DNA from: Saccharibacillus deserti
Lineage (GTDB): Bacteria > Bacillota > Bacilli > Paenibacillales > Paenibacillaceae
Direction of reading: 5' to 3'
NCBI RefSeq assembly: GCF_013618475.1
Contig: NZ_JABJVN010000006.1
Coordinates: forward strand, 124,001 to 188,000
DNA: 64,000 nucleotides
Shown here: in pieces, positions 46,762-55,657 of the stretch
Position numbering within the stretch: the stretch's first letter is position 1
Layout of the letters: each line of letters opens with the position of its first letter
Program-made: the position numbers and the translations under genes
Notes under the pieces: model-generated
The model's input: only the letters and a program-made list of their open reading frames with translations
What the model was told of the DNA's origin: nothing
Database searches by the model: none

Positions 46762-48165
46762 TCATGCCGGAAACTGCACGATAAACGTCGTCTTTTCCCC
46801 GACTGTGCTCTTGACCGAGATCCGCCCTTTGTGCTGTTCGACGATCGACTTCGCGATCGCAAGACCCAGGCCGTGCCCGCCCTGGGAACGGGTCCGCGAC
46901 TGGTCGGTCCGGTAGAAGCGATCGAAGATTCGCGGCAGATGCTCGGCGGGAATGCCTTCGCCGGTATTGGTTACGGCAAGTGAGATTTCGCCGTTCTCGC
47001 GTTGGAGAGATAGTTTGACCGAGCCGCGCGGGTTCGCGTATTTGATCGCGTTGTCGAGCAGGATCATCGCCACCTGCACGATCTGCTCGCGGCTGCCGAC
47101 AAGGTGTAGATCCGGCTCGATCCCATAATCGAGCGACAGATCCTTTTCGAAAATGACGGCTTCCATGGTCAGCATGACGTTCTCGACCGCTTCGCTCAGA
47201 TCGAAGCGGGACCGGATCATCCGCATCCGCGAATCGTCCATCTCGGTCAGATACAGCAGATCGCCGGTCAGCTTCGCCATGCGTTCGGTCTCCGACTTGA
47301 TGTAGAGCAGCCATTTCTCCTGGCTGCGGATACTCTCGTCGCGGTTCGCGAGCAGCACGTCGGCGTTCGTATTGATGACCGCAAGCGGCGTCTTGAGTTC
47401 GTGCGAAGCGTCGCCGATAAACTGCTTCTGCTTCTCGAACGCTTCGCGCACCGGCGCAATCGAGCGGTTCGCGAAGAAGCGGCTGAAGAAGAACAGCACG
47501 ACGAGCATGGCCAATCCCACGGCCGTAAACGTATAGATCAGCGTCTTAAGGATTGCTTGGCGTGCCGTCGTATCGATAAAGACGTACATTGCCTCGCTGC
47601 CGGTCTGCACCCGGCTGAACGTCCAGCGGCTGTCGTCCAGCATGAATTCGCCGCGGTCGCCGCCGTCCGCCGACGCCAGCCGGAGCGCTTCGGCATAGAA
47701 CTCGTCGGTCATGCCGAAGCGGGATTCCGTCTCCGCCAGGGTACCCGCCGAGTCGGTGCGCAGCATGAACGATACGGAGCGCTGCGGCGGCGTGCCGTTC
47801 CCGCCCATCCCGCCGTCTGCCGGCGGTTCGCCCATCCCTCCGTTGAAGCCGCCGCCCGCATCTCCCGCCGCGCCTTGACCGGCTGCCGTATCGTCGGCCG
47901 CTCCGCCGGGCAGATTTCCGTCGACGTTGTCGCCCCGAGGCTCTCCTCCGCCCCCGCCGTCCCGGTACATATTGGTCGTTCGCGCAAGATCCATGCCGAT
48001 CTCGCCCTGCACCTGCCGGTAAGTGATGGTATAGATGGTCGCGAAAGCCACCAGCATAATGACGACGATCGTAACCAGATTGACGATGAGGAAGCGGTCG
48101 CGCAGTTTCCTGAACAGCGGATTCGAGAGGTCGTGTTTGACGGCCGTGCCGGTTCTTTTTCCCAT
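46762..48165 (-). CDS. Sensor histidine kinase with a Gly-rich sensor loop
   Basis: Membrane kinase of 467 residues. Helix 1 is IVNLVTIVVIMLVAFATIYTI (about 27-47) and helix 2 is LIYTFTAVGLAMLVVLFFF (about 208-228). The extracellular loop between them contains a low-complexity Gly/Asp/Pro stretch (about 70-127, e.g. GGGFNGGMGEPPADGGMGG), very like the Gly-Met-rich segments in the two beta-helix proteins of this region. The phospho-acceptor is H255 in GDASHELKTPLAV; N and G boxes are intact (LLDNAIKYAN, GHGLGLAIAKSIVEQHKG). The ATG overlaps the regulator stop by one base, so both are co-translated. Confidence 0.9.
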   Translation of the reverse strand: MGKRTGTAVKHDLSNPLFRKLRDRFLIVNLVTIVVIMLVAFATIYTITYRQVQGEIGMDLARTTNMYRDGGGGGEPRGDNVDGNLPGGAADDTAAGQGAAGDAGGGFNGGMGEPPADGGMGGNGTPPQRSVSFMLRTDSAGTLAETESRFGMTDEFYAEALRLASADGGDRGEFMLDDSRWTFSRVQTGSEAMYVFIDTTARQAILKTLIYTFTAVGLAMLVVLFFFSRFFANRSIAPVREAFEKQKQFIGDASHELKTPLAVINTNADVLLANRDESIRSQEKWLLYIKSETERMAKLTGDLLYLTEMDDSRMRMIRSRFDLSEAVENVMLTMEAVIFEKDLSLDYGIEPDLHLVGSREQIVQVAMILLDNAIKYANPRGSVKLSLQRENGEISLAVTNTGEGIPAEHLPRIFDRFYRTDQSRTRSQGGHGLGLAIAKSIVEQHKGRISVKSTVGEKTTFIVQFPA

Positions 48166-48845
48166 CAGCCTTTGCCCTCCTCCAGCACGTAACCTACGCT
48201 CCGGATCGTCGAAATGCGCGTGTCCGAGCCGAGGAAATTCAACTTTTTACGCAAAAAAGAAATATACACTTCCACGTTGTTATGCTCCGCTTCCGAATCG
48301 AATCCCCACAGCTTCTCGATGATCTGCTCCTTGGACGTCACCGCCTGCCTGCGCAGAATCAGCAGTTCCAGCAGTTCGCTTTCCTTCGGGTTGAGCTTGA
48401 TTTCCTTGCCGCGCACGGTCAGCTTCGGATTGGTCGCATTCAGTTCCAGATCCCCGTATTTCAGAGCGTCTTCCGGCATGACTTCGCCTTTGCGCCGCAT
48501 GGCTGCCCGGATTCTCGCCAGCAGCTCGTCCGAGGAGAAAGGCTTTGCCACGTAATCGTCCGCCCCGTGGTCCAGCCCCGCGATTTTGTCGGGAATCTCG
48601 CCTTTGGCTGTCAGCAGAATGACCGGCACGGCCATGCCTTTGCTCCGTACGGTCTTGAGAATGCTGATCCCGTCCATGCCCGGCAGCATGATATCGAGCA
48701 GCAGCAGGTCGTAAATACCGCTAAGCGCGTAATCCAGGCCGTCTTCGCCGTCATGCACGACATCGACCGAATAGTTGTTCTTTTTCAGAATTTGGGACAG
48801 GGCTTCCGCCAGGTGCTGTTCGTCTTCCACGATCAGGATTCTCAT
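48165..48845 (-). CDS. OmpR-family response regulator
   Basis: DNA-binding partner of the following kinase, 226 residues. The receiver has E7-D8, phospho-acceptor D51 in LLLLDIMLPGMDG and K in DDYVAKPFSSDELLAR; the winged helix ends ISTIRSVGYVLEEG. ATG 48845 fits the GAGGGTG site better than the upstream GTG 48857. The promoter has the motif CTTAAGGTTGATTAAAG 10 bp before TATAAT, and the same arrangement occurs before the VTC operon and the lipoprotein gene at 60164. It is therefore probably an autoregulated activator of those genes. Confidence 0.9.
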   Translation of the reverse strand: MRILIVEDEQHLAEALSQILKKNNYSVDVVHDGEDGLDYALSGIYDLLLLDIMLPGMDGISILKTVRSKGMAVPVILLTAKGEIPDKIAGLDHGADDYVAKPFSSDELLARIRAAMRRKGEVMPEDALKYGDLELNATNPKLTVRGKEIKLNPKESELLELLILRRQAVTSKEQIIEKLWGFDSEAEHNNVEVYISFLRKKLNFLGSDTRISTIRSVGYVLEEGKG

Positions 48846-48910
48846 CTTTATCTTCACCCTCTGTTTGAGTTTGGTTGAATTTGTTCGTCGTTTTGCGTTG
48901 GATTGCCTTC

Positions 48911-48943
48911 ATTATATCGGGAAATTCTTTAATCAACCTTAAG
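48911..48943 (-). promoter_or_regulatory. Promoter of the regulator-kinase operon with shared motif
   Basis: On the minus strand CTTAAGGTTGATTAAAG (48943-48927) is followed after exactly 10 bp by TATAAT (48916-48911). The half-sites CTTAAG and TTAAAG are 11 bp apart, one helical turn, as for OmpR-type regulators acting in the -35 region. Confidence 0.7.
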
Positions 48944-48988
48944 AGTTTGCACGGAAACTGTCTGCGGCCGGCCGTTTTGGAGGCATGC

Positions 48989-49022
48989 AAAAAGGCGCTT
49001 TCCGGTTGGAAAGCGCCTTTTC
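48989..49022. terminator. Bidirectional terminator after the SDR genes
   Basis: AAAAAGGCGCTTTCC pairs with GGAAAGCGCCTTTTT around a 4-base loop. Confidence 0.9.
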
Positions 49023-49045
49023 GAAAAAGCGGAGCGTCCGATCGA

Positions 49046-49819
49046 TTACTGGCCCAGTTGGCCGCCGTCTACCGTATAGATAGATTGGGAGACGTAAGAG
49101 GCCTCGTCGGACAGCAGGAAGACCGCCACGTTCGCTACTTCCGCCGCCTCGCCGTAACGTCCCATCGGCACGGCCGCGCCGAATGCTTTTTGAGCGCCTT
49201 CGACATCGCCCGGCACGGTGTTTTTTTCGATCTGACGCATCATCCGGGTATTGATTACGCCCGGTGCGACGGCATTGACCCGTACGCCGAACGGAGCGGT
49301 CTCCTGCGCGGCTACCCGGGTCATGCCGATCAGGGCATGCTTGGAACTGTTATAGCCGACGAATCCCGGCGTGCCCATCAGTCCGGCGCCGGAAGCCGTG
49401 TTGACGATGCTGCCGTAGCCCTGCTTTTTCATGACCGGGATCACGTATTTCAAGCCGAGGAACGTACCCTTTACGTTTACGCTCATGACCAGGTCGAAGG
49501 TCTCGGTCGGGTAATCTTCGATGTTGGCCGTCGTGCCTTCGATTCCCGCATTGTTGAAGAAGCCGTCGATCTTGCCGAACTTCGCTACGGCGGCATCGAC
49601 GTAAGCCTTGACTTCTTCTTCGTTGGCAACGTTGGCCTGCAGCGCGACCGCGCATTCCGAATCCAGTCCCAGCTCGGAGACGACCTGCTGAACGGCTTCG
49701 AGATTCAAGTCTACCAATACCAATTTTGCTCCTTGCTCAGCCAGCTTTTGAGCCGTTACTTTGCCGATTCCTCCGGCTGCGCCCGTAATTACGATCACTT
49801 TTCCGTCAAATGTACTCAT
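49046..49819 (-). CDS. SDR-family oxidoreductase (second gene of pair)
   Basis: NAD(P)-dependent short-chain dehydrogenase of 257 residues. It has the cofactor motif VITGAAGGIGKVTAQ with Asp in LVLVDLN (NAD preference likely), the NNAG motif, catalytic Ser in IVNTASGAGLMG and YNSSKHALIGM (YxxxK). The ending YVSQSIYTVDGG is typical. The substrate is unknown. It lies 46 bp after a second SDR gene, probably in the same transcript, under a divergent TetR. Confidence 0.88.
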   Translation of the reverse strand: MSTFDGKVIVITGAAGGIGKVTAQKLAEQGAKLVLVDLNLEAVQQVVSELGLDSECAVALQANVANEEEVKAYVDAAVAKFGKIDGFFNNAGIEGTTANIEDYPTETFDLVMSVNVKGTFLGLKYVIPVMKKQGYGSIVNTASGAGLMGTPGFVGYNSSKHALIGMTRVAAQETAPFGVRVNAVAPGVINTRMMRQIEKNTVPGDVEGAQKAFGAAVPMGRYGEAAEVANVAVFLLSDEASYVSQSIYTVDGGQLGQ

Positions 49820-49865
49820 GTGAAAACAGCCTCCTTATTTTATGCTTTTATAAGCGCAAGTCTTG

Positions 49866-50603
49866 TTATTGCGCGGTGTATCCGCCATCCAGAATCAGGC
49901 TGCCGCCCGTCATGTACGAAGAATCGTCGCTTGCCAGGAACAATACGGCCGAAGCCATTTCCTCGGCCTGTCCGAGACGCTTCATCGGCGTAGCGGCGGC
50001 CAGCTCTTTTTTGCTCTCCTCCGGGATGATCGGCGTGTCGATAAAGCCCGGGCAGAGCGCATTCACGCGAATGTTTTGATCCGCGTATTCCAGTGCCAGG
50101 GAACGAGTCAGGTTTACGACACCGCCCTTGGCTGCGTTATAAGCTGCCGACCCCGGCGAACCGACCCAGCCGTACATGGAAGCCGTATTCACGATCGTAC
50201 CGCCGCCCGCTTTGAGCATTTCGCGGATGGCTTCGCGCGCAACGAGGAACACGCCGTCCAGATCGACATTGACGGTATTGCGCCACTCGGCGTAGTCCAA
50301 TTCATGAGAAGGTTGAACGCGCCCGATTCCGGCATTGTTGAATACGATATCGACTTTGCCGAATGCTTCAATAGCCTGCTTGAACAGGTTCGCCACTTCT
50401 TCTTCGTTCGTAATATTGGCTTTGATAAATACGGCTTCGGCATTAAGCGCTTTCAACTCCTGTTCAAACGCCTTGCCTTTCTCTTCGTTCAGGTCGGCCA
50501 GCACGACTTTGGCTCCTTCTTGCACGAATAAACGCGCAGTCGCCGCTCCGATTCCGGATGCGCCGCCTGTGATGAGCGCCACTTTATTTTGCAATTTTCC
50601 CAT
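49866..50603 (-). CDS. SDR-family oxidoreductase (first gene of pair)
   Basis: Short-chain dehydrogenase of 245 residues. The motifs are ALITGGASGIGAATARLF with VVLADLN, VFNNAGIGRV, catalytic Ser in IVNTASMYGW and YNAAKGGVVNL (YxxxK), then YMTGGSLILDGG at the C terminus. It is closest in style to glucose/3-oxoacyl-ACP type reductases but the substrate cannot be assigned. GGGAGGAATTCG precedes the ATG. It is divergent from a TetR gene with palindromes in the gap. Confidence 0.88.
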   Translation of the reverse strand: MGKLQNKVALITGGASGIGAATARLFVQEGAKVVLADLNEEKGKAFEQELKALNAEAVFIKANITNEEEVANLFKQAIEAFGKVDIVFNNAGIGRVQPSHELDYAEWRNTVNVDLDGVFLVAREAIREMLKAGGGTIVNTASMYGWVGSPGSAAYNAAKGGVVNLTRSLALEYADQNIRVNALCPGFIDTPIIPEESKKELAAATPMKRLGQAEEMASAVLFLASDDSSYMTGGSLILDGGYTAQ

Positions 50604-50704
50604 ATCGAATTCCTCCCGTATAATAGATAGATCGAGCCGGACTCCATTTCAAAAGTTTCCGAGTTCGAAATTGTGCTATTTTGTTCACAACTTTATTTTA
50701 CTCC

Positions 50705-50727
50705 AATGGTTGTCGATAACAATCATT
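50705..50727. promoter_or_regulatory. Candidate operator between the SDR and TetR genes
   Basis: AATGGTTGT and ACAATCATT are arms of a palindrome around CGATA. A looser TTGTG/CACAA inverted repeat lies at about 50668-50690. Both sit in the shared divergent promoter region. Confidence 0.5.
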
Positions 50728-50796
50728 AACGTGCCGGTAAATGTCGGGTTCATAGACACATCCGGCCGAAGTGTCTTGCCTATAAGGAGGAGCAGC

Positions 50797-51399
50797 ATGA
50801 CGGAAGCGCGAAATGCGGCGTCCCCGCGCCGTAATCGGACCAAAGAACATTTTAAAGCAGCCTTGATTGAGTTGATCAAATCCAAAGGGTATCATGCCGT
50901 AACGGTGAAGGATATCGTAGACACGGCCGCCTATAACCGAAGTACTTTCTACGTGCAGTATCAGGATAAGCCGGCCTTGGCCGAAGATCTGCTGATCGGC
51001 ATGCTTCAAGGCTTGGAGGATTCGGTCGGCAAATCCTATGTACCCGGCAATAAAGTGTATTCCGCTTCTCTCGATGTGCCTTCGTTCAATATTCTGACTT
51101 ACATATATAAGCATCGTGACTTTTTTGAATTGATCCAATATGAAGATACCCTGCCCGGTTTGCATACGGCGATTCCCCGGACTTTTTTGAAAATCTATAT
51201 GGAGCAGTTTACGTTCGAGACGATTGATAATCGGCCGGTCGATATGGATTATTTCAAACGATATACGGCCTACGGTTTTTACGGGTTGATTATGAATTGG
51301 ATTGCCGGAGGATTTCGGGAATCGCAGGAGGATTTCATCAAAAAGGTCATCGATTTGACGCGGACTCATATTTATTCGTTCCGATATACGGGGCAATGA
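50797..51399 (+). CDS. TetR-family regulator
   Basis: A 200-residue regulator whose HTH reads FKAALIELIKSKGYHAVTVKDIVDTAAYNRSTFYVQYQDKPAL. The C-terminal part (FRESQEDFIKKVIDLTRTHI) resembles the TetR_C domain common in Firmicute YfiR/DhaS-type members. AAGGAGGAGC precedes the ATG. The divergent SDR pair is the likely target, with the AATGGTTGT palindrome as operator. A strong terminator follows. Confidence 0.87.
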   Translation: MTEARNAASPRRNRTKEHFKAALIELIKSKGYHAVTVKDIVDTAAYNRSTFYVQYQDKPALAEDLLIGMLQGLEDSVGKSYVPGNKVYSASLDVPSFNILTYIYKHRDFFELIQYEDTLPGLHTAIPRTFLKIYMEQFTFETIDNRPVDMDYFKRYTAYGFYGLIMNWIAGGFRESQEDFIKKVIDLTRTHIYSFRYTGQ

Positions 51400-51424
51400 T
51401 CGTCTGTCAAACATACATCCGTCA

Positions 51425-51462
51425 AGAAAAAGAGAACCGGCAGGCCGGTTCTCTTTTTCTTT
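51425..51462 (+). terminator. Terminator after the TetR gene
   Basis: GAAAAAGAGAACCGGC pairs with GCCGGTTCTCTTTTTC with a 2-base loop core, followed by TTTTGG. Confidence 0.9.
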
Positions 51463-51618
51463 TGGCCGGATTGTCGTGCAGTCTCTATGCCGCCTCGTTC
51501 CGGCCTGTGCAAACCGATCGCGCAAAACGATAAAGCCAGATATTCGAAACTTCCTTTTGTAAAAAGGATGTAAAAAAATACGGCTTTCCGCCGCGGCATT
51601 TTACAAACTTCACGATCG

Positions 51619-51651
51619 TTTAAGATTCGCTAAAGGTTGCGGTCTTAAGAT
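51619..51651 (+). promoter_or_regulatory. Promoter of the VTC operon with shared motif
   Basis: TTTAAGATTCGCTAAAG (51619-51635) is followed after 10 bp by TAAGAT (51646-51651). Seventeen-base motif and spacing match those before the regulator gene (48927) and before 60164. The intervening gap from 51463 shows no gene. Confidence 0.7.
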
Positions 51652-51703
51652 ACGGATATGGCAAGGGAAGACCGACAATGACGAGCGAAAGGAACGATGA
51701 ACC

Positions 51704-52444
51704 ATGGCGATTGAAGTCTTCAACCGATACGAGAGCAAATACTTGATGGATCATGCCGCTTACCTCAAAATTTACGCGGCGCTGCTGGAATATATGGAGA
51801 AAGACGAATACAACAAAAACGAATTTTATTCGATCAGCAACCTGTATTTCGATACTCCGCACGATTCGCTGATCCGCCAAAGTCTCGCCAAACCGAAATA
51901 CAAAGAAAAACTTCGCCTCCGTGCTTACGGCGTACCCAGCGCAGACGCGAAAGTTTATCTCGAAATCAAAAAGAAAGTGTTCGGCCTGGTCAATAAAAGA
52001 CGGACGGCGTTGAAACTAAGCGAAGCTTACGAATTCGTCCGCACGGGACACCCGCCGGAGCTTCAGCCTTACATGAATCCGCAGGTGGTCGACGAGATCG
52101 AATACTTCCTCCGGCTGTACGACCTGGAACCGAAAGTATATCTCTCTTACGATCGCAAAGCGCTGTTCGACAAAACGAGCCGCGACCTGCGCATCACGTT
52201 CGATACCAATATCCGCTGCCGCCGTTACGACGTCAAGCTGGAACGCGGCGATTACGGCGAACAGCTGATGGAACCCGGCCAATGGCTGATGGAAGTCAAA
52301 GCCGAGAAGACGGTACCGGCCTGGCTGTCCAAAATGCTGTCCGAGCACGGACTGTACCGCACGAGCTTTTCGAAATACGGCAACGAATACAAAAAAATGC
52401 TGAGAAACGGCAAAGTAGAAAAGGAGACTGTGCTTTATGCTTGA
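51704..52444 (+). CDS. VTC-domain (polyphosphate-polymerase-like) protein
   Basis: A 246-residue cytosolic tunnel-fold protein of the VTC family, whose yeast Vtc4 member makes polyphosphate from ATP. The basic and acidic tunnel motifs are all present: FNRYESKYLMD, NLYFDTP, KEKLRLRAYG, KVYLEIKKKVFG, VYLSYDRKALF, DLRITFDTNI, LMEVKAEKTVP and SFSKYGNEY. The Lys/Arg set and the metal-binding Glu residues look intact, so catalysis is plausible but not proven. Bacterial members sit next to DUF4956 genes, as here. GCGAAAGGAACG precedes the ATG. It heads a three-gene operon overlapping the next gene by 8 bp. Confidence 0.88.
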   Translation: MAIEVFNRYESKYLMDHAAYLKIYAALLEYMEKDEYNKNEFYSISNLYFDTPHDSLIRQSLAKPKYKEKLRLRAYGVPSADAKVYLEIKKKVFGLVNKRRTALKLSEAYEFVRTGHPPELQPYMNPQVVDEIEYFLRLYDLEPKVYLSYDRKALFDKTSRDLRITFDTNIRCRRYDVKLERGDYGEQLMEPGQWLMEVKAEKTVPAWLSKMLSEHGLYRTSFSKYGNEYKKMLRNGKVEKETVLYA

Positions 52445-53126
52445 TTCTATCCTTAACAGCACGACGACAAGCACCACCGACCTGACCCTGACCAACACGC
52501 TGATGACGATTGCCCTCGCGGTAATTCTGGGCATGATCATCAGCTTAACCTACATGAAGACCAACAAAGCGACGTATACCCAGGGCTTTACGCTGACGCT
52601 GGTCATTCTCCCGATCGTCGTCGCCGTCATCATCCTGATGATCGGCAGCAACGTGGCCCGCGCGTTCAGCTTGGCCGGCGCCTTTTCGATCATCCGCTTC
52701 CGCAGCGCGGCGGGCGATCCCAAAGACATTACCTACGTCCTGTTCACGATGGCGGCGGGCCTGGCCTGCGGCGTCGGATCGCTCGGTTACGCGGTGCTGT
52801 TCACCCTGATCCTCTGCGTCGTCATGTTCGCGCTCAGCGTCTTCAAATTCGGTACCCGCAAGTCGCAGCAGAAAACGCTCAAAGTGACCATTCCCGAAAA
52901 TCTCGGCTACGAAGAAGCCTTTGAAGAAGTGTTCCAAAAATACGGCGTGCAGCACGAACTGAAGAAGATCCGCACGACCGAGCTCGGCAGCCTGTACGAA
53001 CTCGTGTATTCCGTCACCATGGATCAAAGCCTCGACCAGAAAGCGTTCCTCGATTCGATCCGGACCCGCAACGGCAATCTCGACCTGTCGCTGACGATGG
53101 CTCCTCCGGTAACGGCGGAATATTAA
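52437..53126 (+). CDS. DUF4956 membrane protein
   Basis: A 229-residue protein with four hydrophobic helices (about 22-40, 54-72, 95-112, 115-132) and a soluble C-terminal domain of about 85 residues. Conserved DUF4956 blocks are NVARAFSLAGAFSIIRFRSAAGDPKDITYVLFTMAAGLACG and the cytosolic IPENLGYEEAFEEVFQKYG. The basic RFRSA segment between helices is a family hallmark. Function is unknown; co-occurrence with VTC proteins suggests it channels or anchors the polymer made by them. It overlaps the VTC gene by 8 bp. Confidence 0.88.
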   Translation: MLDSILNSTTTSTTDLTLTNTLMTIALAVILGMIISLTYMKTNKATYTQGFTLTLVILPIVVAVIILMIGSNVARAFSLAGAFSIIRFRSAAGDPKDITYVLFTMAAGLACGVGSLGYAVLFTLILCVVMFALSVFKFGTRKSQQKTLKVTIPENLGYEEAFEEVFQKYGVQHELKKIRTTELGSLYELVYSVTMDQSLDQKAFLDSIRTRNGNLDLSLTMAPPVTAEY

Positions 53127-53149
53127 TAGAAGAAGGGAAGATGACGGTT

Positions 53150-55465
53150 ATGAAAAAGGCAACCAAGATCCGGAAAACAAAAAGATTCAAAGCGAAGCCG
53201 AAAATGGCGGCAGCCGGCCTGCTCGGCGCGGCGCTGCTGACCTCGGCAAGCGTTCTGCCGGCCGCGGCGGAAGGACTGACCTGGAATGCCGACAGCGGCT
53301 ATCTGATCAACGCGACGAGTTCCAACACGTCCAATACGACGACGTCTTCATCGGGTACGGCGGCCTCTTCCGCTTCGGGAACGGCCGTGTCTGCGGCATC
53401 CGATCTGAAAGTGTCGAACCTTAAGGTCTCCGATCTCGTCACGTTGAAAACGAAAGATTATGCGACGTCGTGGAGCACCGGCGAGTATACGACGATCAAG
53501 CTGAGCGGCACGGGTGCGTCCGTCGGCGGTTCCGGCGCCAAAGCGTCGGGCGGCACGGTAACGATCTCCGAAGCCGGCACCTACGTGATCAGCGGCAAGC
53601 TGACGGACGGACAGATTCTCGTCGACGCTGCCGATACGGACGACGTGCATATCGTCTTGAGAGGCGTGACCGTCGCCAACGATTCGACTTCTCCCTTCTA
53701 CGTCAAATCGGCGGATAAAGTGATCGTGACGCTGTCGGCGGGTACTGTCAATACTTTCGCCGACGCTGCCGACTACACGTTCGCCGAAGGCGAAGACGAG
53801 CCGGATGCGGCCGTTTTCAGCAAAGCGGACCTGACGATCAACGGCACGGGCGCGCTGAACGTGACCGGCAATTACAAAGACGGCATTCACGGCAAAGACA
53901 ACCTGAATATCGTGAACGGCAAAATAACGGTCAAAGCGGCGGACGACGCCATCGTCGGCAAAGACCGGGTCGTGATCGAGAACGGCACGTTCAAGTTGAC
54001 GGCCGGTGGCGACGGCATCAAGTCCAACGACGATACGGATCCGGCAAAAGGCTTTGTGGCGATTTCGGGCGGCACTTTCGATATTACGGCAGCGAAGGAT
54101 GGCGTTCAGGCCGAAACGGCGCTCGTCATCGACGGCGGTACGTTCGATATCGCGACCGGCGGCGGTTATGAGAACGGTCCGCAGCGTACGGGCGAAGGCG
54201 GAGGAATGGGCGGCGGCTTCGGCGGACAAATGTCGGAAAGCTGGACGCCGGCCGACGAAGCCGACGAGGCGGCGGAAGAAGCGGAAACGACCGAGAGCAT
54301 GAAGGCGTTCAAAGCCGGAACCGAACTGGTCATCCATAAAGGGACGTTTACGATCAATGCGGCCGACGATGCGGTGCACAGCAACGGGAACGTGAATATT
54401 GCGGGCGGCATGTTCGACGCGGCGACGGGCGACGACGCTTTCCACGCGGATGCGGTGCTTGAAATTTCCGGCGGTACGATCGACGTGACGAACAGTTACG
54501 AAGCGTTGGAAGGGTATATCATCAATATTGCCGGCGGCGATATCGACGTAACGGCTTCCGACGACGGCGTGAACGCGGCCGGCGACGATCCGACGCTTGC
54601 GGCGGCCGAAACGGAAACGACCGAGGCGGACGCGGAAACGACTGAAAACGAAGCGGCAGCGGCCGGGGCAGACAGCGAGTCGGCCGGCTCCGATGCGGAA
54701 ACGTCGAGCGAAGAAACGGACGCTTCGACGGCGAATACGGATTCTTCCGCTTCGCAGATGCCCGGAAACGGCACGATGCCGGATCGAACGGGCGGCATGG
54801 GCGGCATGACGGGCGCCAGCAATGCCGAATTGAATATCTCCGGCGGTACGCTGACCGTGGACGCCGGCGGCGACGGCCTGGATTCCAACGGTGCGATCCA
54901 TATGACCGGCGGCATCGCGATCGTCAACGGACCGACCGACAACGGCAACGGACCGCTCGACTACGACGGCACGTTCAATATCGGCGGGGGTACGCTGATC
55001 GCTTCCGGCAGCTCCGGCATGGCGCAGGCACCTTCGGCTTCGTCCGAACAGCTCTCGTTGGGCATCGCCTTCTCGCAAACGCAGGCGGCCGGAACGCTCG
55101 TACACGTCGAAGACGCCGACGGCAATGCCCTCCTGACGTTCGCGCCGGCCAAATCGTTCAGTTCGGTCGTAGTCAGTTCCGCGGATCTGACGGCGGGCGA
55201 GACGTACACGGTCTCGACCGGCGGCACGTCGACCGGCACGGAATTCGACGGTCTCTACGCGGGCGGTTCGTACAGCGGCGGCACGGAATACGTGACGTTC
55301 GAATTTTCGGCCGGCGGCTCGACGACCTGGGTTAACGCCTCGGGCGTTACCGCGGGATCGGGCGGCATGGGCGGCGGAACGGGCCAAGGCGGCACCGGCC
55401 GCGGCCCGCGCGGCACGGCGGCCGATACGGCAGGTACGACCGGCACCGGCAGCACGGCGGAATAA
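53150..55465 (+). CDS. Large exported Cthe_2159-type carbohydrate-binding beta-helix protein
   Basis: Secreted protein of 771 residues. A Sec signal peptide with a long basic start (MKKATKIRKTKRFKAKPKMAA) ends near ASVLPAAAEG. The body consists of about 20-residue beta-helix rungs rich in NGTG, DDAIVG, GGTFDI and GDGIKSN, the pattern of Cthe_2159 (binds cellulose and polygalacturonate with calcium). Two low-complexity inserts interrupt it: a Gly-Met-rich one (GGGMGGGFGGQM, about 350) and an acidic Thr/Glu/Ala one (about 485-550); the C terminus is Gly-rich. ATG 53150 is chosen over 53141 because AAGGGAAG is then well spaced and the paralog starts with the same MKKAT. It is the third gene of the VTC operon. 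Confidence 0.85.
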   Translation: MKKATKIRKTKRFKAKPKMAAAGLLGAALLTSASVLPAAAEGLTWNADSGYLINATSSNTSNTTTSSSGTAASSASGTAVSAASDLKVSNLKVSDLVTLKTKDYATSWSTGEYTTIKLSGTGASVGGSGAKASGGTVTISEAGTYVISGKLTDGQILVDAADTDDVHIVLRGVTVANDSTSPFYVKSADKVIVTLSAGTVNTFADAADYTFAEGEDEPDAAVFSKADLTINGTGALNVTGNYKDGIHGKDNLNIVNGKITVKAADDAIVGKDRVVIENGTFKLTAGGDGIKSNDDTDPAKGFVAISGGTFDITAAKDGVQAETALVIDGGTFDIATGGGYENGPQRTGEGGGMGGGFGGQMSESWTPADEADEAAEEAETTESMKAFKAGTELVIHKGTFTINAADDAVHSNGNVNIAGGMFDAATGDDAFHADAVLEISGGTIDVTNSYEALEGYIINIAGGDIDVTASDDGVNAAGDDPTLAAAETETTEADAETTENEAAAAGADSESAGSDAETSSEETDASTANTDSSASQMPGNGTMPDRTGGMGGMTGASNAELNISGGTLTVDAGGDGLDSNGAIHMTGGIAIVNGPTDNGNGPLDYDGTFNIGGGTLIASGSSGMAQAPSASSEQLSLGIAFSQTQAAGTLVHVEDADGNALLTFAPAKSFSSVVVSSADLTAGETYTVSTGGTSTGTEFDGLYAGGSYSGGTEYVTFEFSAGGSTTWVNASGVTAGSGGMGGGTGQGGTGRGPRGTAADTAGTTGTGSTAE

Positions 55466-55504
55466 TCCGCCGGCCAACGGCTTCAGCAATCCGTATCGTA
55501 TAAG

Positions 55505-55545
55505 GCGCCTTTTCCCCCGATAGCGGAAGGAAAAGGCGCCTTTGC
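55505..55545 (+). terminator. Terminator of the VTC operon
   Basis: AAGGCGCCTTTTCC pairs with GGAAAAGGCGCCTT, followed by TGCCC; the T-run is short. Confidence 0.75.
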
Positions 55546-55657
55546 CCTTTCCCCTCACCGCTATATCTTTAGTCAACCGGAAGAGAAAAGGACAACGAAG
55601 CGCAGGTTGAAACGATCCCGCTCCGCCCCCTGTCGGCAACAGAAAGGAAGCCCGCCC

